Below are positions 46,459 to 54,990 of a DNA stretch of 64,000 bases, one piece after another. This DNA comes from a virus. A program made the translations under genes and the position numbers. Numbering within the stretch: the first letter of the stretch is position 1; every line of letters begins with the position of its first letter. Under the pieces are notes generated by a model that was given only the letters and a program-made list of their open reading frames with translations, did not search any database and was not told where the DNA came from. Where the stretch lies: the IMG/VR virus record IMGVR_UViG_3300025581_000001, positions 1-64,000 of that record; one strand, written 5' to 3'.

Positions 46459-47936
46459 ACCTGACCCTTAGCTCGATGCAGATGCAGTCCGAGGAGTGTG
46501 GGCACTTCTGCGACATGGATGCCGAGGAGCAGCACCCTAACGCTTCACCATTCAAGGGCGTGCTCCTGATGGTCGATGAGGCATCGACCCGCCCGCCGAA
46601 CGGGGCCGAGGGGCACCGCATCATGGTGCCTAAGAAGGTCGCCAAGAGCCGCCTCGCGTCGCTCATCGGCATGGGGCTGAATCATTCCAGTGGGCTCGAC
46701 CGGCACAATCCGACGCAGAAGGTTGGGGTCATCGAGCGGGCCTGGATTAAGGGTAAGGAGGTCTGGTGCTCAGGCGTGATCTGGGCCAAGGACTTTCCCA
46801 ATGCGGTAGGCCGCTTGCGTACTGGTGGCATGGGTATGTCGATGGAGTTGGCCGACGTGCTTGTCGAGGACAAGGATTCGGACGTATGGAAGCTGATTGA
46901 TTTTGATTTCACCGGGGCGACCGCGCTGAAGAAGCACGCCGCCGCGTACGAACGTACGACCCTCGCAGCGTCAGCTTGCGAGAAAACCACAAAAGGAGAA
47001 GTAGCCGCTATGTCAGTTAAGAAACCGAGCAAGTCCAGCGGCAACGGCGATCTTGCAAAGCTGATTGCTAATGCCGTAACGACCGGGGTGGTATTGGCTA
47101 TGAAGCCGATGTCGGTTGCCCTTGGGGAAGTTAACGCAAGTTTACTGACGCAGAATGAAACCATCGGAGCGCTAGCCGCAGCCACCCTGAATGCTGCAAA
47201 GGACTCCGACGACGCCGCTGCAGCCAAAGACAGCGATGACGCTGCTGCAGCCAAAGACAGCGATGATGCTGCTGCTGCAAAGGACTCGGATGATGCTTCC
47301 GCTGCTGCCGCTAAGGGCAAGGATGCTGCCGACAGTTCCAGCACCACCAGCGAAGATCAAGAAGACGACACCGACGACGAGGACGAGTTGAAGGCGGAGC
47401 TGGCCAAGCTGGGCAAGAGCACGAAGAACTCATTGGCCACCGACGAGTCTGGCGATTCCGACCCCGAGTTCGGAAGGCTGAACGACAACGTGAAAGAGGG
47501 TGTCTTGCACTATCCGAAGGGTCACAAGACAACGGTCAGCGCTGCCGCCCAGCGCAACAGCGGACGTTTGTTCCAGCTGGCGGCTTCCGCCATCCAGACG
47601 GCGGAGAAGGTGCGCAAGGGTCAGCAGAAGATCGTCAAAGCGCTGCGAGCCGAGAAGGACAAGCGGCATGAGTTGGAGGAGCAGGTCGAGGACATGCAGG
47701 CGCAGGCCGACGAGTTTGCGTCCAGCATCCACCGCAAGACTCTACCCGGCAACTACTACATGCTGCTGGAGAAGTCCGGCTACACGGTCGGCGACATCAG
47801 TGCGTCGGGCCAGAAGTTGACCATTGAGCAGCAGGATTCCATCGTCCGCACCGCCCGCGAGTCGGGAGTGCAGATGAGCATCCTGGACGCCATGACCTTC
47901 AAGACCAAGTTGGTCGAGGCCGGGCTGGCGGAGTAG
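46455..47936 (+). CDS. Prohead protease fused to scaffold (nested scaffold start 47010)
   Basis: 493 residues. The N-terminal ~165 residues look like a phage prohead protease: IMVPKK..., GLNHSSGLDRHNP (H77 and H84 as candidate catalytic His), then GMGMSMELADV (S129 as candidate nucleophile). The rest is scaffold-like: acidic, Ala-rich, with four KDSDD repeats and a long coiled coil (RAEKDKRHELEEQVEDMQAQ). ATG 47010 is in frame behind AAAAGGAG and would yield the scaffold alone, as lambda C/Nu3 does. The protease would trim scaffold during capsid maturation. Confidence 0.75.
   Translation: MNLTLSSMQMQSEECGHFCDMDAEEQHPNASPFKGVLLMVDEASTRPPNGAEGHRIMVPKKVAKSRLASLIGMGLNHSSGLDRHNPTQKVGVIERAWIKGKEVWCSGVIWAKDFPNAVGRLRTGGMGMSMELADVLVEDKDSDVWKLIDFDFTGATALKKHAAAYERTTLAASACEKTTKGEVAAMSVKKPSKSSGNGDLAKLIANAVTTGVVLAMKPMSVALGEVNASLLTQNETIGALAAATLNAAKDSDDAAAAKDSDDAAAAKDSDDAAAAKDSDDASAAAAKGKDAADSSSTTSEDQEDDTDDEDELKAELAKLGKSTKNSLATDESGDSDPEFGRLNDNVKEGVLHYPKGHKTTVSAAAQRNSGRLFQLAASAIQTAEKVRKGQQKIVKALRAEKDKRHELEEQVEDMQAQADEFASSIHRKTLPGNYYMLLEKSGYTVGDISASGQKLTIEQQDSIVRTARESGVQMSILDAMTFKTKLVEAGLAE
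47193..47300 (+). repeat. 27-bp coding repeats (AAAAKDSDD x4)
   Basis: Four in-frame copies of a 9-residue Ala/Lys/Asp unit inside the scaffold part. The DNA copies differ mostly at third positions, so they are not a very recent expansion. Alanine/acidic repeats make a flexible or helical spacer. Confidence 0.85.
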
Positions 47937-48008
47937 TTGCGCCATCAAGATTATCAAGACTGAGCGATTTCCGGTACGACCATAAACTTTTCGAGGAGAA
48001 ACAAGACA

Positions 48009-49004
48009 ATGGCAAAAAGGGCAGTGATGACAGGAGCCCGTACCGGAGACATTTCCGCTGCCGCCGACTTTATGGGCCCTGGAGCAATCGAGGTCAACCG
48101 TTATCAGACCGAGATCTTCGACTTGGTGCGCCGTCGTTTCGTATTTGGCCAGCGCATCACAACCGTTCCCGCAACCGGCCAGCCTTCTCGTTACTTCGAG
48201 CAGCTGGCTATTCCGACCGCAGGTATGGTGAATCCCCGGACGCTCGCTACCGGCACCAACGCCTCGGAACCGATCCGCGTGGAGCGCCCGGTCTATCTGA
48301 AGGCGATCACCGGGCAGATCAACTACTCTATCTTCGACGTGGAGGTCACCCAGCAGCAAGGTCAGTTCGCTTACCTTGAAGCCAAGGACTTGACCGACAC
48401 CGTCGATGCGGTACTGAAGCTGCACGATCAGCAGCTGTGGACTGGAGCCGACACCGACTTGGTCTACGCCAGCAGCACCGACTACGTCGGAGTGTCGTCG
48501 CAGATCGTCAATGCTGCCGATCTGGGTGGCTTCTACCACGGCAGCGTGGTGGCCGCATCTGGGTCGCTGGTGAACGCAGTCAAGACGCAAGTGGCGCAAA
48601 TGGCCAGCCGCACCGACTTCGAAGTGAAGCCAAGCGCGCTGTACATGAACCCCATGTTCGGTGACCTGTTCGATCAGGAAGCCAAGAGTGTGCAGCTGTA
48701 CTTCAACGAGGTCGAGGTCATCCCCGGCGTCATCGTGAAGGCATTGCCCACGCAGATCGGCCTGCTGCCCCTGATTCCCGACCCGGCGATAGTGAACCTG
48801 CCGAGCGGTGGGCTGACCCAGTACACCGGATTCATCATCTCGGAGGAGTTCGTCGAGTATCACTACCTGACGAGCCCGGTGCCGAGGGTGTTCCAGCTGG
48901 GGCTGGTCGGCAACTTGGCTGCGCAGTTCGTCGTGCTGAAGTTTGGTGCGCCGGTCGCGAAGGGTGCTGGATACGCGCACGGCTACATTCGCACGATTCG
49001 GTAG
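48009..49004 (+). CDS. Major capsid protein (HK97 fold)
   Basis: 331 residues from ATG 48009 behind GAGGAG. Features in order: N-arm; YFEQLAIPTAGMVNPRTLAT; E-loop-like strands; EAKDLTDTVDAVLKLHDQQL (the spine helix); ALYMNPMFGDLF (P-domain strand and turn); YNE-type strands; ending with A-domain strands RVFQLGLVGNLAAQFVVLKF. Position after protease-scaffold and before connectors is standard. A leader of 72 bp separates it from the protease gene. Confidence 0.85.
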   Translation: MAKRAVMTGARTGDISAAADFMGPGAIEVNRYQTEIFDLVRRRFVFGQRITTVPATGQPSRYFEQLAIPTAGMVNPRTLATGTNASEPIRVERPVYLKAITGQINYSIFDVEVTQQQGQFAYLEAKDLTDTVDAVLKLHDQQLWTGADTDLVYASSTDYVGVSSQIVNAADLGGFYHGSVVAASGSLVNAVKTQVAQMASRTDFEVKPSALYMNPMFGDLFDQEAKSVQLYFNEVEVIPGVIVKALPTQIGLLPLIPDPAIVNLPSGGLTQYTGFIISEEFVEYHYLTSPVPRVFQLGLVGNLAAQFVVLKFGAPVAKGAGYAHGYIRTIR

Positions 49005-49041
49005 GTAACGATTGCCTGATGGAGTTGTCCGCCAACGGTCT

Positions 49042-49074
49042 GGAGAGGCTGCGAACCTGTAGCCTCTCCGTTTG
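49042..49074 (+). terminator. Intrinsic terminator after the capsid gene
   Basis: GGAGAGGCT (49042-49050) pairs with AGCCTCTCC (49061-49069), 9 bp, 10-nt loop, then GTTTG. Placement after the capsid gene would raise capsid mRNA over the downstream connector genes. Confidence 0.75.
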
Positions 49075-49096
49075 AACCTTAAGCAACGAGGGATGC

Positions 49097-49909
49097 GTGA
49101 GCAATCCGACTTTTGTTCCCGAGTACGTATTCGAGTACGAGCTGCAAGGCTACGGCTTACCCGCCGTGGCCCAGCTGCCGACCATCATGAACCTGGTGGA
49201 TGCGGCCAGCTCACTTATCGACTCGAACTGCGGGCGCATCGACGGCTTGGGCACCGGCTCGCTCATCTACTCGACCTACGTAGAGCGGCAGCTGCTGCCA
49301 CCGGGCCGCAACCTGTGCCGCTTGTCGAAGCCACCGCTGGTCGCGGTCGACCAAGGCTTCATGGACACCCTGGCCAGCTATAACACGACTGGCTACAACG
49401 GGGTGAGCGGCAACCATTACTGGACAGGCGCGCTGGGCAACGGGGTGGTGCTGGCGAGCGGTGACCTTTCCAGCATCATCAGCGCCAGCGGGCGCTACGG
49501 CTACGGGCGGCGTGATTCCCAGATGACTGCCCCCGACATGAACTACGGGAGCAACATTTTGCAGGTGGCAGCATTCTTCGGTGGGCCACCACAGTGGACG
49601 GCCATCAATCCGTCGATGGTCGAGTACAACGACGAGGTCGGCGAAATCTGGCTGCCCGCCGGTTTGTATATGTCGTCCTACACCGAGGTGCTGCTGAAGT
49701 ACAACGCAGGGTTCAACCCGATTGCGCTGCCCAACAATATCAAGATGGCGTGCGCCGCCTTGGTGAAGAACTTCATTATCCGCGCCGGGGGAGCGACTTC
49801 GCTGACCGGCTACGATGCGGGGCGAATCCATGCGCAGTTCACCCCCGACTTGATTGACACGAATATCGCGCAGTGGCTCAAGTTTTATGCGCATGTTGTG
49901 AGTATGTAG
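49097..49909 (+). CDS. Head-tail connector (adaptor) protein
   Basis: 270 residues from GTG 49097. The start LPTIMNLVDAASSLIDSNCG is the helix-pair expected of gp6/gp15-like adaptors that plug the portal, followed by a beta-rich part and C-terminal helices (IKMACAALVKNFIIRAGG). It is larger than typical adaptors (about 110), with an extended middle. Assigned by fold impression and by its place after the capsid gene. Confidence 0.65.
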   Translation: MSNPTFVPEYVFEYELQGYGLPAVAQLPTIMNLVDAASSLIDSNCGRIDGLGTGSLIYSTYVERQLLPPGRNLCRLSKPPLVAVDQGFMDTLASYNTTGYNGVSGNHYWTGALGNGVVLASGDLSSIISASGRYGYGRRDSQMTAPDMNYGSNILQVAAFFGGPPQWTAINPSMVEYNDEVGEIWLPAGLYMSSYTEVLLKYNAGFNPIALPNNIKMACAALVKNFIIRAGGATSLTGYDAGRIHAQFTPDLIDTNIAQWLKFYAHVVSM

Positions 49910-49910
49910 T

Positions 49911-50426
49911 ATGAGCAGCCCATTTGGACTCGGCTTCGGTGCGCGCTTCATCTTCGACGCCCACCAGAACTGGACGGGTGAAGGGCTGCCGGTCTACTTG
50001 CGGACGCAGAATGCGAATGACGAGGCGCAGGATTTCGCCGACACCGGCTTCGAAGTTACGGTCACCAGCCCGAACCTGTTGAGCGGCGCAGGCACGACCG
50101 ACCATCTGGTGCTGCCACCGCCGCTAGTCGAGCCCTTGAGCTTGGTCGATATCGGCATCATGGGTGGCAAGCTGATGTTCGGGGCGCGCAAGTTCACGCT
50201 GTCACACACTTGGGTGATGGCATGGATGACGGCGAACGGCTACGACAATCCGCTGGCGGTGTTTGAAGACCCGGCCAAGGTGGTCGGGCTGTGGCACGAC
50301 AACCAGTTGTGGGCGATTAAGCAGGTGAATCACATCGACCTCGGTGGAGCAATCATCTACTGGGAGCTGATGTGTGATTCAGCGCAGCAGAACATAAGTA
50401 CGGGAACCGGCCTTGACGGGCCGTAG
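49911..50426 (+). CDS. Head-tail connector / stopper candidate
   Basis: 171 residues from ATG 49911. Beta-rich with short loops (FEVTVTSPNLLSGA, LWAIKQVNHIDLGGAIIYWE). The position between adaptor and tail terminator genes suggests a stopper; no motif proves it. Confidence 0.55.
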   Translation: MSSPFGLGFGARFIFDAHQNWTGEGLPVYLRTQNANDEAQDFADTGFEVTVTSPNLLSGAGTTDHLVLPPPLVEPLSLVDIGIMGGKLMFGARKFTLSHTWVMAWMTANGYDNPLAVFEDPAKVVGLWHDNQLWAIKQVNHIDLGGAIIYWELMCDSAQQNISTGTGLDGP

Positions 50427-50436
50427 AGGAGGCAAC

Positions 50437-50757
50437 ATGAAGGCTGGCGACCAAGTAACGATTAAGGAAGTGCGGCGCAATGCTATGGGCGGCGCGTCCG
50501 TCAAGGTGTTGCGCTTCGGCAACATCCTCAAGATCGAGGGCGAGAAGGGCCAGGAGAAGGCGGACGTGGTGTTCGCCTCGGCCAATCCCGCCGTGAGCCG
50601 ATTGGGCGGCTTCGGAGGCTCGCTGCATGATGTGCAGCAGACCCGCAAGTGGGTGCCACTCACCGAACTGGAACTGGTTTCTACCCGCTACGGCGGGCGG
50701 AACGTAGTGCAAGTCGACCCGAACCGTCGCGGTATCGGTCAACTCTTGAACAAGTAA
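50437..50757 (+). CDS. Hypothetical protein in the connector block
   Basis: 106 residues from ATG 50437 behind GAGGAGG. KAGDQVTIKEVRRNAMGG and KVLRFGNILKIEG form an SH3-like barrel pattern. Probably structural or an assembly factor, by location. Confidence 0.6.
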   Translation: MKAGDQVTIKEVRRNAMGGASVKVLRFGNILKIEGEKGQEKADVVFASANPAVSRLGGFGGSLHDVQQTRKWVPLTELELVSTRYGGRNVVQVDPNRRGIGQLLNK

Positions 50758-50771
50758 GGAGAACATGAATC

Positions 50772-51002
50772 ATGAGTATGCTAGCAGATGCAACTTCAGC
50801 GGTCGCGGATACACCGACGGCGACCTCCCTTGCCAACTCAGTCAACCCAGCGAATGCGCTAGTGGACATTCCGGGCATGCTGAACAACTACCTGATCTCT
50901 CTCAAGGAGATGAAGGTGAAGCTGACGCTTTTGAGGACGGTGGTGGACAGCGGCGACCCGATTTACACGCTACTCGGCAACGGCCTTACGGCCATCGGTT
51001 AG
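50772..51002 (+). CDS. 76-residue protein in the connector block
   Basis: ATG 50772 behind AAGGAG. Ala/Thr-rich N-terminus, then one helix (LNNYLISLKEMKVKLTLLRT). No family recognised. Confidence 0.55.
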   Translation: MSMLADATSAVADTPTATSLANSVNPANALVDIPGMLNNYLISLKEMKVKLTLLRTVVDSGDPIYTLLGNGLTAIG

Positions 51003-51020
51003 TCCTGGGAGTGTGCGCAG

Positions 51021-51515
51021 ATGGACGTGTCCTTCCTTACGCCTTCTATAAGGCTGGAGATGGCGGTAGAGATACCGCCTGACTTCACCGAATGGATGGA
51101 GAAAGCCGCCCGCGTAGTAGAAGTGGGGGTGGCACTGGAAGGCGCTCCGTCTGCGTACGGTCTCGTTTGGGAATATGGAAATCGCAGGCAGCAGTATCCG
51201 GGGCCGAAGACGGTGCTCAGCGAGAACCCGCTGGGCGAGATGGAGTACTTGACGACGCAGGCTCCGCATGGCTGGATTGCGGTCAATGAGGCCGAGATGC
51301 GCGATGCCATCAACAAGCGGCTGGCTGTCGCCGACTTGGACGATATCGAGGATGCTATGGCTGAGGCCAGCATGGACATCTACAACATCCTGCAGCAGAC
51401 GGTGCCTATGGACAGCGGTGCGTTGAGCAACGCTTTGGTCATCGTGCCACCGAACGATGACCTGCTGGATGACGCCGAAGCTGAAGGCACGATGCTGAAT
51501 GAATGGAGTGAATGA
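51021..51515 (+). CDS. HK97 gp10-like neck / tail-completion protein
   Basis: 164 residues. VPMDSGALSNALVIVPP near the C-terminus matches the a-P-v-D-T-G-xL-r-x-S/A motif of HK97 gp10-like proteins, preceded by the family's long helix (EASMDIYNILQQ). EYGNRRQQYPGPK also fits that family. These proteins finish the head-tail joint. Confidence 0.7.
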   Translation: MDVSFLTPSIRLEMAVEIPPDFTEWMEKAARVVEVGVALEGAPSAYGLVWEYGNRRQQYPGPKTVLSENPLGEMEYLTTQAPHGWIAVNEAEMRDAINKRLAVADLDDIEDAMAEASMDIYNILQQTVPMDSGALSNALVIVPPNDDLLDDAEAEGTMLNEWSE

Positions 51516-52060
51516 TGGCAGATGCGATTGCGGTACCACTGAAGCAGTACATAATCCTGACGCCTGACATCGCGGTGCTGGAGCTTCCCCCGAAGGTGAC
51601 GGCGGAGGAGGCCCGCGCATCGCGCAACAAGAAGTACCCCAAGGGCACCGACTTCCGGGGCTTGAAGCTGGTGCACGCCGACTTTCGCGGGGCCACTATT
51701 GTGCAGTGCCTGTTCGACGACGCCGACTGCAAGTACGCCTGCTTTGACTCGGCGAACGCCTGGGGGTCAAGCTTCGTAGGCACCAACATGCACCGGGCGT
51801 CGATAGCCAACGCCTGCTTTGAGAATGCGGACTTCCGGCCACGTGACTGCTTTGGACTGACTTTGAGTTTGCACTGCCGGACATTCCAGGGCTGGAAGGT
51901 CGACCACGACATGATGAAGCTGTGGTTCTTCATGCCAGTGACTTGGCAACTGCCGGAGGTGAAGGGTGCACCGGGCTGGTGGAAGCAGAAGATCGTGCAG
52001 GTCTTGGGGCAGGAGCGGGTGGACAAGCTGAAGATGGTATTTGATGTAAGGCAGGTATGA
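51512..52060 (+). CDS. Pentapeptide-repeat protein
   Basis: 182 residues. TDFRGLKLVHADFRGATIVQ and onward (CLFDDADCKYACFDSANAWG...NACFENADF) follow the A/C-x-F/L-x-x pentapeptide pattern for about 16 units, which folds as a right-handed quadrilateral beta-helix. A C-terminal helical segment follows. Such proteins can mimic DNA (gyrase inhibitors) or be structural. Lying between neck genes, a virion role is more likely than gyrase inhibition, but both stand. Confidence 0.75.
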   Translation: MMADAIAVPLKQYIILTPDIAVLELPPKVTAEEARASRNKKYPKGTDFRGLKLVHADFRGATIVQCLFDDADCKYACFDSANAWGSSFVGTNMHRASIANACFENADFRPRDCFGLTLSLHCRTFQGWKVDHDMMKLWFFMPVTWQLPEVKGAPGWWKQKIVQVLGQERVDKLKMVFDVRQV

Positions 52061-52620
52061 GCACAGTACCGGCAGACATCGGGCAGGTGATCGGGGCGGC
52101 GCAGAGCCACTTCTACTTCGTGAAGAAGCGCATTATCGCGCTCAACTCCCAGCGTACCATTGTCGGCATTAACGACGCGATGGACTGGCCGCCGAAGCAG
52201 TTTCTGCCCAACACGTTCTACATGCTGCCGATGGACACCACGACGCGAACAGGTTTTGGCACTCCAATGTCGTTGGGCTTGGCGAATGTGGTGCAGTGGA
52301 ACTGGATGGCTCCAGGGAACGACTTGGCGGCGAACCAGCGAGGCCGCAACCGCGCCGACCGGTTCCTCATCAACCAGCAGATGGTCTCGGAGATCATGTA
52401 CGGGCTGTACCCGTACTTCTGCGACAAGCAGGTTTATAAGGTGCAGGACGTGAATGGCCAGATCAAGCTGACCGGCAGCACTATCGACCCGCCGGAGCAA
52501 ATCTGGTGGACGTACCCAAGATTCCTGAAGGCGCGGCTGGACGACGAGCAGAAGTCAGGCATCTTGTACAGCATCGCGCAGGTGACCTTGAATCAATTTG
52601 GAGACAGTATCTACTCATAA
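52057..52620 (+). CDS. Head-tail joining / tail terminator candidate
   Basis: 187 residues, ATGA overlap. Mixed alpha/beta with conserved-looking Trp and Pro (VVQWNWMAPGNDL, EQIWWTYPRFLKARL). It precedes the tail tube gene, the usual place of the tail terminator. No motif confirms this. Confidence 0.5.
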   Translation: MSTVPADIGQVIGAAQSHFYFVKKRIIALNSQRTIVGINDAMDWPPKQFLPNTFYMLPMDTTTRTGFGTPMSLGLANVVQWNWMAPGNDLAANQRGRNRADRFLINQQMVSEIMYGLYPYFCDKQVYKVQDVNGQIKLTGSTIDPPEQIWWTYPRFLKARLDDEQKSGILYSIAQVTLNQFGDSIYS

Positions 52621-52715
52621 GTATGCAGGACAGATAAAACCATGCGAGCAGGCCGGTAGGACTCAGGAAGAAATCAGGAAGGTTTCAGGACAAATTCTCT
52701 TAGGAGGCTACTCGC

Positions 52716-53801
52716 ATGGCACTGTCAAAATCCCTCGTACAGCCGTTTCGCAAGTCTGCCCTGATTCTGGGCAGCGGCTGGCGTGGTGCGTTCGCACCCT
52801 TCAACATCGCTTACAACTTCAGCCAGGCAACATCGCAGTACGGCCCGAGCATCCTGGACTTGCAGTACAGTGGGCCATTCAACACCAACAAACTCCCGGC
52901 AGGTTGGACTGACCTGGGATGGATTATGGGCTTCAAGATGACGCCCAGCTCGAAGATCGGTCAGATCACGTCTGGCTATCGCGGCGCGGTACGCCAGCAG
53001 GTGCGTGGCGAAGTGAATGAGCAGTTCGACTTCCAGTTCAAGGAGTTCAGCCGACTGGCCTGGAAGATTTCGACCGGCACGGAAATCTTTAACTTGCTGG
53101 AGACCGGTGCGGCCCAGACGCAAGGCCCGTTGTCCGGCTCAGGTGCACCCACATGGGCGGTGTCCGGCTACAACGCGTCCGACGGCAGCTACGGTGGCTC
53201 GCCCACCTTGGTCTTGTCGGTTGCTCCCGGCGCACTGGCGGTCAATGACCGTATCGTCTGCGACGTGGATTTCGTGGCCAGTGCTTACCCTTACGGTGGA
53301 TTCGCCGGTTCCAACGGCATTCCCATCTACCCCAACAACGCGCCCAGCGATGTCGACTTCATCCGCAAGACCAGCGACTTCGTGTCGCGGGTTGTGCAGA
53401 TCAGCGGCAACACGCTGGTGCTCGACCAGCCGTTCATCGGCGGCGGGTCGTCTTCGACGCTATTGCAGGGGCCGACAAGTCCTCCGGCAGGCTCCAAGGT
53501 GCAGCAGATGATCGGCACCGCGTCGAGGGAGGGTGGCACTTACATCACCGAGTGGTCGGCGATGTTCATCCTCGACTCGCAGAACGGCGATCAGTTCTGC
53601 ATCTACTACCCGCATGTCTCAATTTCGCAGTTCAAGGACATCTCGACGTGGAACATCAACAACATCGGCACTACCGACACCACTGGCTACCAGCTCGACG
53701 CCACCATGCAAGCACTGGCTTTCGACGACCCGCTGGATGGTGAGACGGTGGTTGGATATCGCGCTTGGTATCCAAACCCGCTGGCTAATATCAGCGCTTA
53801 G
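52716..53801 (+). CDS. Major tail (tube) protein
   Basis: 361 residues from ATG 52716 behind TTAGGAGG, the strongest ribosome binding site in the module. Beta-rich; FKMTPSSKIGQITSGYRGAV resembles the tube-protein hairpin, and the C-terminal half has Ig-like strands with polar loops. It is followed by the tail chaperone pair and tape measure, which fixes its identity by order. The 95 bp before it (52621-52715) hold no gene I can support. Confidence 0.7.
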   Translation: MALSKSLVQPFRKSALILGSGWRGAFAPFNIAYNFSQATSQYGPSILDLQYSGPFNTNKLPAGWTDLGWIMGFKMTPSSKIGQITSGYRGAVRQQVRGEVNEQFDFQFKEFSRLAWKISTGTEIFNLLETGAAQTQGPLSGSGAPTWAVSGYNASDGSYGGSPTLVLSVAPGALAVNDRIVCDVDFVASAYPYGGFAGSNGIPIYPNNAPSDVDFIRKTSDFVSRVVQISGNTLVLDQPFIGGGSSSTLLQGPTSPPAGSKVQQMIGTASREGGTYITEWSAMFILDSQNGDQFCIYYPHVSISQFKDISTWNINNIGTTDTTGYQLDATMQALAFDDPLDGETVVGYRAWYPNPLANISA

Positions 53802-53833
53802 TTTAACCCGGACGCGTTGCGTCGTCCTTAACC

Positions 53834-53859
53834 GGGAGGGGGCCTGGAAGCTCCCTCCC
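53834..53859 (+). terminator. GC-rich hairpin after the tube gene
   Basis: GGGAGGGGGC and GCTCCCTCCC pair with one mismatch around CTGGAA. No T-run follows (ACTTAGC), so termination is partial at best; it probably limits downstream expression, as in other tail operons. Confidence 0.6.
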
Positions 53860-53919
53860 ACTTAGCAAGACCCGATGCAGCAAGACTAAACTTTTGATTG
53901 CAAGTTATGGAGGAACCAA

Positions 53920-54633
53920 ATGAGTACCACACCCGCAATAACTCCACCTATTTCCAGCCTCGATGCTTTGTCTCCCGAGGCATTAATTTTACTTACAAGG
54001 CAAGTGCGTCCTGAAGTTGAGGATGCAGTGCGCTCCGAGATGAGGACGACCTTCGAACTTGAGATCGTCAAGTTCAAGGAAGACCTCACCCGGCAGAATG
54101 CCGAGGTTGTCAAGCGCAGTGTCGATAAGTGGGAGGCCGAGGAAGCCAAGAAGCGCGAGCCTCTCAAGCCTGAGCAAATCCAACTCATGCTGGATAAGCA
54201 GTACGCCGTCTTCAAACTGAAGCTGGATAAGGACGGCGAGATGATCAAGTTCACCCTGCGCGAGCTACCGCAGTTCTATGAGAAGAAGTTCTTCAAGCTG
54301 GTCAAGGACACGTTAAAGGACGCGGTCGCCGAGATGGGTGGGGCGCAGTTTAAGCTAGTCGATGGCGACGTGCTCACCCAGATTACATCGCTGATGGAAG
54401 TCTTCGAGCCCGCCCTTGACGTGATGGCGGAAGGCTGCGTGATTTGCCTGAATCCGAAAGGCACGCTTACGTGGCTCGACGTGAAGTGGGTGAAGGACAA
54501 TGTTTCTAGCGAGCGCATCTACAACATCTTGTTGGCACAGGTGGAGCTGAACAAGCTCAGGGATTTTTTCTCACATCTTTTCCAAGGATACCAGACGACC
54601 ACGAGCGTGAGCCAAGCCGCTGTCCAGCAGTAG
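53920..54633 (+). CDS. Tail assembly chaperone (G-type)
   Basis: 237 residues. Acidic and helical (EDAVRSEMRTTFELEIVKFK), without a catalytic motif. It lies immediately before the tape measure, the place of lambda G. Its last 23 codons contain the slippery heptamer T TTT TTC (54564-54570), used to make a longer GT fusion. Chaperones G and GT coat the tape measure while the tube assembles and are absent from the virion. Confidence 0.75.
   Translation: MSTTPAITPPISSLDALSPEALILLTRQVRPEVEDAVRSEMRTTFELEIVKFKEDLTRQNAEVVKRSVDKWEAEEAKKREPLKPEQIQLMLDKQYAVFKLKLDKDGEMIKFTLRELPQFYEKKFFKLVKDTLKDAVAEMGGAQFKLVDGDVLTQITSLMEVFEPALDVMAEGCVICLNPKGTLTWLDVKWVKDNVSSERIYNILLAQVELNKLRDFFSHLFQGYQTTTSVSQAAVQQ
54564..54570 (+). 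promoter_or_regulatory. -1 ribosomal frameshift site T TTT TTC
   Basis: In the G frame the codons are GAT TTT TTC; slipping back one base gives TTT TTT CTC and enters the frame of the 54651 gene, which has no stop between 54570 and 54989. The fusion would be about 355 residues (53920-54989). The heptamer fits X XXY YYZ. I did not identify a pseudoknot downstream. Confidence 0.8.
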
Positions 54634-54650
54634 CTGGAGCGGGTAGCTGG

Positions 54651-54989
54651 ATGCAGGAGTTCAAGATGTCGTGGGACGAGATACAGCGCAAGTTCACGTT
54701 GTCGGAGATGGCGATGATGAACTTCTCCTCCCGCGAGTCAGTGGCTGGTCTTGGAAAAGACAAAACGCGGGCACTGCCCGAGCCGAGCATGGAGCAGTTC
54801 CTTGACGATGAGGTGGGCAACCCAGAAGCGATGCAACCCAGTGACTTCTCGGTGAAGCGTGGGCCAGTTGAGACCTCGCCAGATGAGATGACTGACATGC
54901 GGCAATATACTGGCAAGCAGCTGTGGAAGTACTTCCAGAGTCAAGGATTGATATTTCCTATGATTGAGCGCAAGAAGAAGAGGGACTAA
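54651..54989 (+). CDS. Tail assembly chaperone T-part (expressed by frameshift)
   Basis: From ATG 54651 it would be 112 residues, but no good ribosome binding site precedes it and the frame is open back to the slippery site, so it is best seen as the T domain of the GT fusion. MSWDEIQRKFTLSEMAMM and RQYTGKQLWKYFQSQGLIFP are helical. It ends one base before the tape-measure start. Confidence 0.7.
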   Translation: MQEFKMSWDEIQRKFTLSEMAMMNFSSRESVAGLGKDKTRALPEPSMEQFLDDEVGNPEAMQPSDFSVKRGPVETSPDEMTDMRQYTGKQLWKYFQSQGLIFPMIERKKKRD

Positions 54990-54990
54990 G

